Below are positions 61,506-64,000 of a stretch of 64,000 nt of DNA, in pieces. The notes beneath the pieces are model-generated. The model was not told where the DNA came from. It saw only the letters and a list, made by a program, of their open reading frames with translations, and searched no databases. Source of the stretch: Frigoribacterium sp. PvP032 (GTDB lineage Bacteria; Actinomycetota; Actinomycetes; Actinomycetales; Microbacteriaceae); assembly GCF_017833035.1 (NCBI RefSeq), contig NZ_JAFIBM010000001.1, positions 2,501,762-2,565,761 of the forward strand, written 5' to 3'. A program made the translations under genes and the position numbers. Position 1 is the first letter of the stretch. Each line of letters starts with the position of its first letter.

Positions 61506-62828
61506 TCACGCGTGGTCGTGACCCTCGTGGTCGTCGTCGCCGCCGACGCCCGCGGTGGCGGTGAAGGCAGACAGGTCGACCTCGTTGCCCTCGCCGTCGA
61601 CGACCTTGGCCTTCGACAGCACGACCGCGAGGGCCTTGCTGCGGGCGACCTCTCCCACCATGGCCGGGATCTGGCCGTTCTGGTCGAGCACCTTGATGAA
61701 CTCGCCGGGCTCCATGCCGTACTGGGCGGCGCCCTGGATCAGGTACTGGGTCAGCTCGTCCTGCTCGACCTTGACCTCTTCCTTCTCGGCGATCGCGTCG
61801 AGGAGGATCTGGTTGCGGAAGGCCTTCTCGCTGCTCTCGGTCACCTCGGTGCGGTGCTCAGCATCTTCGAGGCGGTTCTCCTGCTCGAGGTGACGGTGCA
61901 CCTCGTCCTCGACGAGCTTCTCGGGCACGGGGATCTCGACGGACTCGAGCAGCTTCTCGACGACCTGGTCGCGAGCCTGGGCGCCCTGGCCGAACGTCTT
62001 CGACTTGGCCAGCTGCTCCTTCAGGTCGCCCTTGAGCTCGTCGATGGTGTCGAACTGGCTGGCGATCTGCGCGAAGTCGTCGTCGGCCTCGGGGAGCTCG
62101 CGCTCCTTGACCGCGGTGACGGTCACGGCGATCTGGGCGGTCTCGCCCTCGCGGTCCCCGCCGAGCAGCTTCGACTCGAAGGTGGTGCTCTCGTCGGCGG
62201 TCAGCGACTCGAGGGCCTCGTCGATGCCCTCGATGAGCTCGCCTGAGCCGAGCTCGTACGACACGCCCTGGGCGGTGTCGACGGTGTCGTCGCCGATGGT
62301 GGCCGTCAGGTCGATCTGGACGAAGTCGCCGGTCGTGGCCGGGCGGTCGACGGTGACGAGGGTGCCGAAGCGCGTGCGCAGGTTCGACAGCTCCTCGTCG
62401 ACCTCGTCGTCGCTGATCTCGACCGAGTCGACCGTGAGCTCGATGCCCTCGTAGTCGGGCAGGTCGAAGTCGGGACGCACGTCGACCTCGACGGCGATGG
62501 TCAGGTCGCCGGAGAAGTCCTTCACGTCGGGCCAGGAGACGACATCGGCCTCGGGGCGACCCAGGACGCGGATCTCGGTCTCGGAGACGGCCTCGCGGTA
62601 GAACTTGTCGAGGCTCTCGCTGACCGCGTGGTTCAGGACCTCTTCACGACCGACGCGCTGGTCGATGATGGGCGGCGGCACCTTGCCCTTGCGGAAGCCG
62701 GGGATGTTGATCGACTCCGCGATGTGGCCGTAGGCGTGCGTGACGCTGGGCTTGAGCTCGTCAGGGCTGACGACGATGTTGAGCTTGACGCGCGTGGGGC
62801 TGAGCTTCTCAACGGTGGTCTGGACCAA
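61506..62828 (-). CDS. tig: Trigger factor
   Basis: The ribosome-bound chaperone and prolyl isomerase. The 440-aa protein has the N-terminal ribosome-binding signature GFRKGKVP at about residues 44-51, a central FKBP domain ([20 protein letters not shown] and [13 protein letters not shown]), and the C-terminal arms, then an acidic His-containing tail. The reading frame begins with TTG at 62826-62828 (next codons read [10 protein letters not shown], the expected N-terminus), with AGGAG about 11 bases upstream; no better start exists. Confidence 0.95.
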   Translation of the reverse strand: MVQTTVEKLSPTRVKLNIVVSPDELKPSVTHAYGHIAESINIPGFRKGKVPPPIIDQRVGREEVLNHAVSESLDKFYREAVSETEIRVLGRPEADVVSWPDVKDFSGDLTIAVEVDVRPDFDLPDYEGIELTVDSVEISDDEVDEELSNLRTRFGTLVTVDRPATTGDFVQIDLTATIGDDTVDTAQGVSYELGSGELIEGIDEALESLTADESTTFESKLLGGDREGETAQIAVTVTAVKERELPEADDDFAQIASQFDTIDELKGDLKEQLAKSKTFGQGAQARDQVVEKLLESVEIPVPEKLVEDEVHRHLEQENRLEDAEHRTEVTESSEKAFRNQILLDAIAEKEEVKVEQDELTQYLIQGAAQYGMEPGEFIKVLDQNGQIPAMVGEVARSKALAVVLSKAKVVDGEGNEVDLSAFTATAGVGGDDDHEGHDHA

Positions 62829-62890
62829 TGTGGGGCTTCTCCTGTGTTGGTTGTGCTGAACTCACGTCCGAGACAGCAGGTAGACGATCG

Positions 62891-62963
62891 TCGGGGCGAC
62901 AGGACTCGAACCTGCGATCTTCCGCCCCCAAAACGGACGCGCTAGCCACTACGCTACGCCCCG
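62891..62963 (-). tRNA. tRNA-Pro (TGG)
   Basis: 73 bases. Acceptor CGGGGCG/CGCCCCG, anticodon stem TCCGT/GCGGA with loop TTTGGGG giving anticodon TGG, and T arm GGTTCGAGTCC. Discriminator A; CCA not encoded. Confidence 0.95.
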
Positions 62964-63115
62964 TATATCACCTGTCACGACGAGCTCCGTTGGTCCCGTT
63001 GAGGTCGGGTGGAGACAAGCCTCGTAGGAGTCTAGCCGACCTGACGGGCGCCCGTGCGGGGCCGGTCGGAGACATGCCCTATAGTTGGCAGCACCCATGT
63101 GGCGCAGGTCACTCC

Positions 63116-63186
63116 GGGGATGTAGCTCAATGGTAGAGCCTCAGTTTTCCAAACTGATGGCGCGGGTTCGATTCCCGTCATCCCCT
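63116..63186 (+). tRNA. tRNA-Gly (TCC)
   Basis: 71 bases. Acceptor GGGGATG/CATCCCC, anticodon stem TCAGT/ACTGA with loop TTTCCAA giving anticodon TCC, T arm GGTTCGATTCC. Discriminator T; CCA not encoded. A -10 box TATAGT lies at 63080-63085. Confidence 0.95.
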
Positions 63187-63275
63187 CCGAATTCTCGTCT
63201 GCTGCCCCCGAAGAGGGGATGCCTGCAGCTGCGGCTTGGTCGTGAGCCGCCGCGGGGATGCCTCATGATCTGAGG

Positions 63276-64000
63276 ATGGATCGCGCGAAGATCGCCGGGG
63301 CCGCGCTCGCGGCGGCGGGCCTGGCCCTGCTCGCGACGGGGTGCAGCGCCCCCGCGACCACCGCCTCCTTCGGGTCTGCCCCGGCCTCTGCCCCGCAGGC
63401 CGCCGCGTCGGCCGTGCCCGGCGACCACGCGGCCGACGAGGACCGAGACGCCGTGCGCGTCGCGATCGTCGGCGACTCGCTGACCGCCGGCGGCGGGCGA
63501 CTGCTCAGCGACGGCCTCGACGCGAACACGTGGATGACGTACGCGCGCGGCGACGGCGTCGAGTGGGTCGGCGGGTACGCCAAGGGCGGCAGCACGATCC
63601 AGGAGCAGGCCGCGGTCGTGACCCCGGTCGCCGACGTCGACGTGCTCGTGCTGATGTCGGGCACGAACGACGTGCGCAAGGGGATCGGCTTCGCCGAGTC
63701 CGCGGCCTCGTACGACGCGGTCGTCGCCACGATCGCCCCTCGGCACGTCGTCGTCGCGGCCATCCCGCCCTACGACCGCTCCCCCGCGGCCGCCGCCGTG
63801 TACCAGCGCGCCCTCGAGCGGCACGTGCTCGAGAAGGGCTGGACCTGGACCGACCCGTGGGGCTTCGCCCGCGACGGCCTCGTCTTCGCGGCAGGCACGT
63901 CGCCCGACGGCATCCACCCCACGACGGCCGGCTACCAGCGACTGGGCGAGTCGCTCCGCGAGACGATCCTCGACGTGGGCGACCCGCGCGACGACCTGCT
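63276..64000 (+). CDS. SGNH/GDSL-family hydrolase lipoprotein, 3' end outside window
   Basis: The frame is open from ATG 63276 to the window edge (241 codons). A signal peptide with lipobox LLATGC puts the lipidated Cys at 23. Block I is VGDSLTAGGG (catalytic Ser), block III is SGTND, and block V is DGIHP with the catalytic Asp/His. It is thus a cell-surface esterase or lipase; the substrate is unknown. CATGAT at 63264-63269 stands 6 bases before the ATG, the leaderless pattern of this genome. Confidence 0.9.
   Translation, partial: MDRAKIAGAALAAAGLALLATGCSAPATTASFGSAPASAPQAAASAVPGDHAADEDRDAVRVAIVGDSLTAGGGRLLSDGLDANTWMTYARGDGVEWVGGYAKGGSTIQEQAAVVTPVADVDVLVLMSGTNDVRKGIGFAESAASYDAVVATIAPRHVVVAAIPPYDRSPAAAAVYQRALERHVLEKGWTWTDPWGFARDGLVFAAGTSPDGIHPTTAGYQRLGESLRETILDVGDPRDDL

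Overview
The window reads as chromosome of a very GC-rich actinobacterium, most likely of the family Microbacteriaceae. The grounds are the strong G/C preference at third codon positions, the gene orders ileS-folC-DUF4233-ndk, obgE-proB-proA-nadD-rsfS and tig-clpP1-clpP2-clpX, many start codons sitting 6 bases after a TANNNT box with no ribosome binding site, and an LAXTG-type wall anchor. The genus cannot be fixed from the sequence. It holds about 57 genes I can support, three tRNAs, one T-box leader, no rRNA, no insertion sequence and no CRISPR array.

Layout. 0-7 kb: accessory metabolism (partial short-chain dehydrogenase, a DNA ligase D of polymerase-phosphoesterase-ligase type, a drug exporter, a MerR/DUF4188 pair, an acetyltransferase, a mini-DivIVA protein). 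7-8 kb: gluconokinase with a candidate operator. 8.3-14.6 kb: a three-gene block of phosphopantetheinyl transferase, Pls-type single-module non-ribosomal peptide synthetase and M1 metallopeptidase. Its gene content and its adenylation-pocket residues point to an epsilon-poly-lysine-like cationic homopolymer; this is the most interesting candidate system here. 14.6-17.3 kb: OhrR/MarR regulator, a second short-chain dehydrogenase and a stress membrane protein. 17.6-24.9 kb: tRNA-Ala and the housekeeping run rsfS, nadD, proA, proB, obgE, read leftward. 25-33 kb: a permease cluster behind RNase E, standing where rplU-rpmA would be expected. 33-40.6 kb: VKOR/DsbA disulfide pair, ndk, folC and ileS behind a tRNA-Ile T-box. 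40.6-49.7 kb: metal exporter, wall-anchored protein, GtrA, and a TetR-flanked peptide ABC transporter. 49.8-58.4 kb: MHS transporter, valS, a small atypical secreted/membrane gene pair, a methyltransferase and an M3 peptidase. 58.6-64 kb: clpX, clpP2, clpP1, tig, tRNA-Pro, tRNA-Gly and the start of an SGNH hydrolase lipoprotein.

Cutting across the genes is an unusual amount of short repeat DNA. Two 64-bp palindromes are almost identical; one is intergenic and one lies in frame inside an ABC ATPase gene. Two arrays carry a GGCGGGT core repeated at 20-bp steps, first forward then reversed. Several other unrelated inverted repeats stand between genes, and there are tandem duplications of 17, 22, 30, 36 and 62 bp. 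A 10-mer, AGGAGGCGCG, occurs at least 15 times. These repeats, the Pls block, an RNase E lacking its zinc-link cysteines and the absence of rplU-rpmA from its usual place are the main leads.
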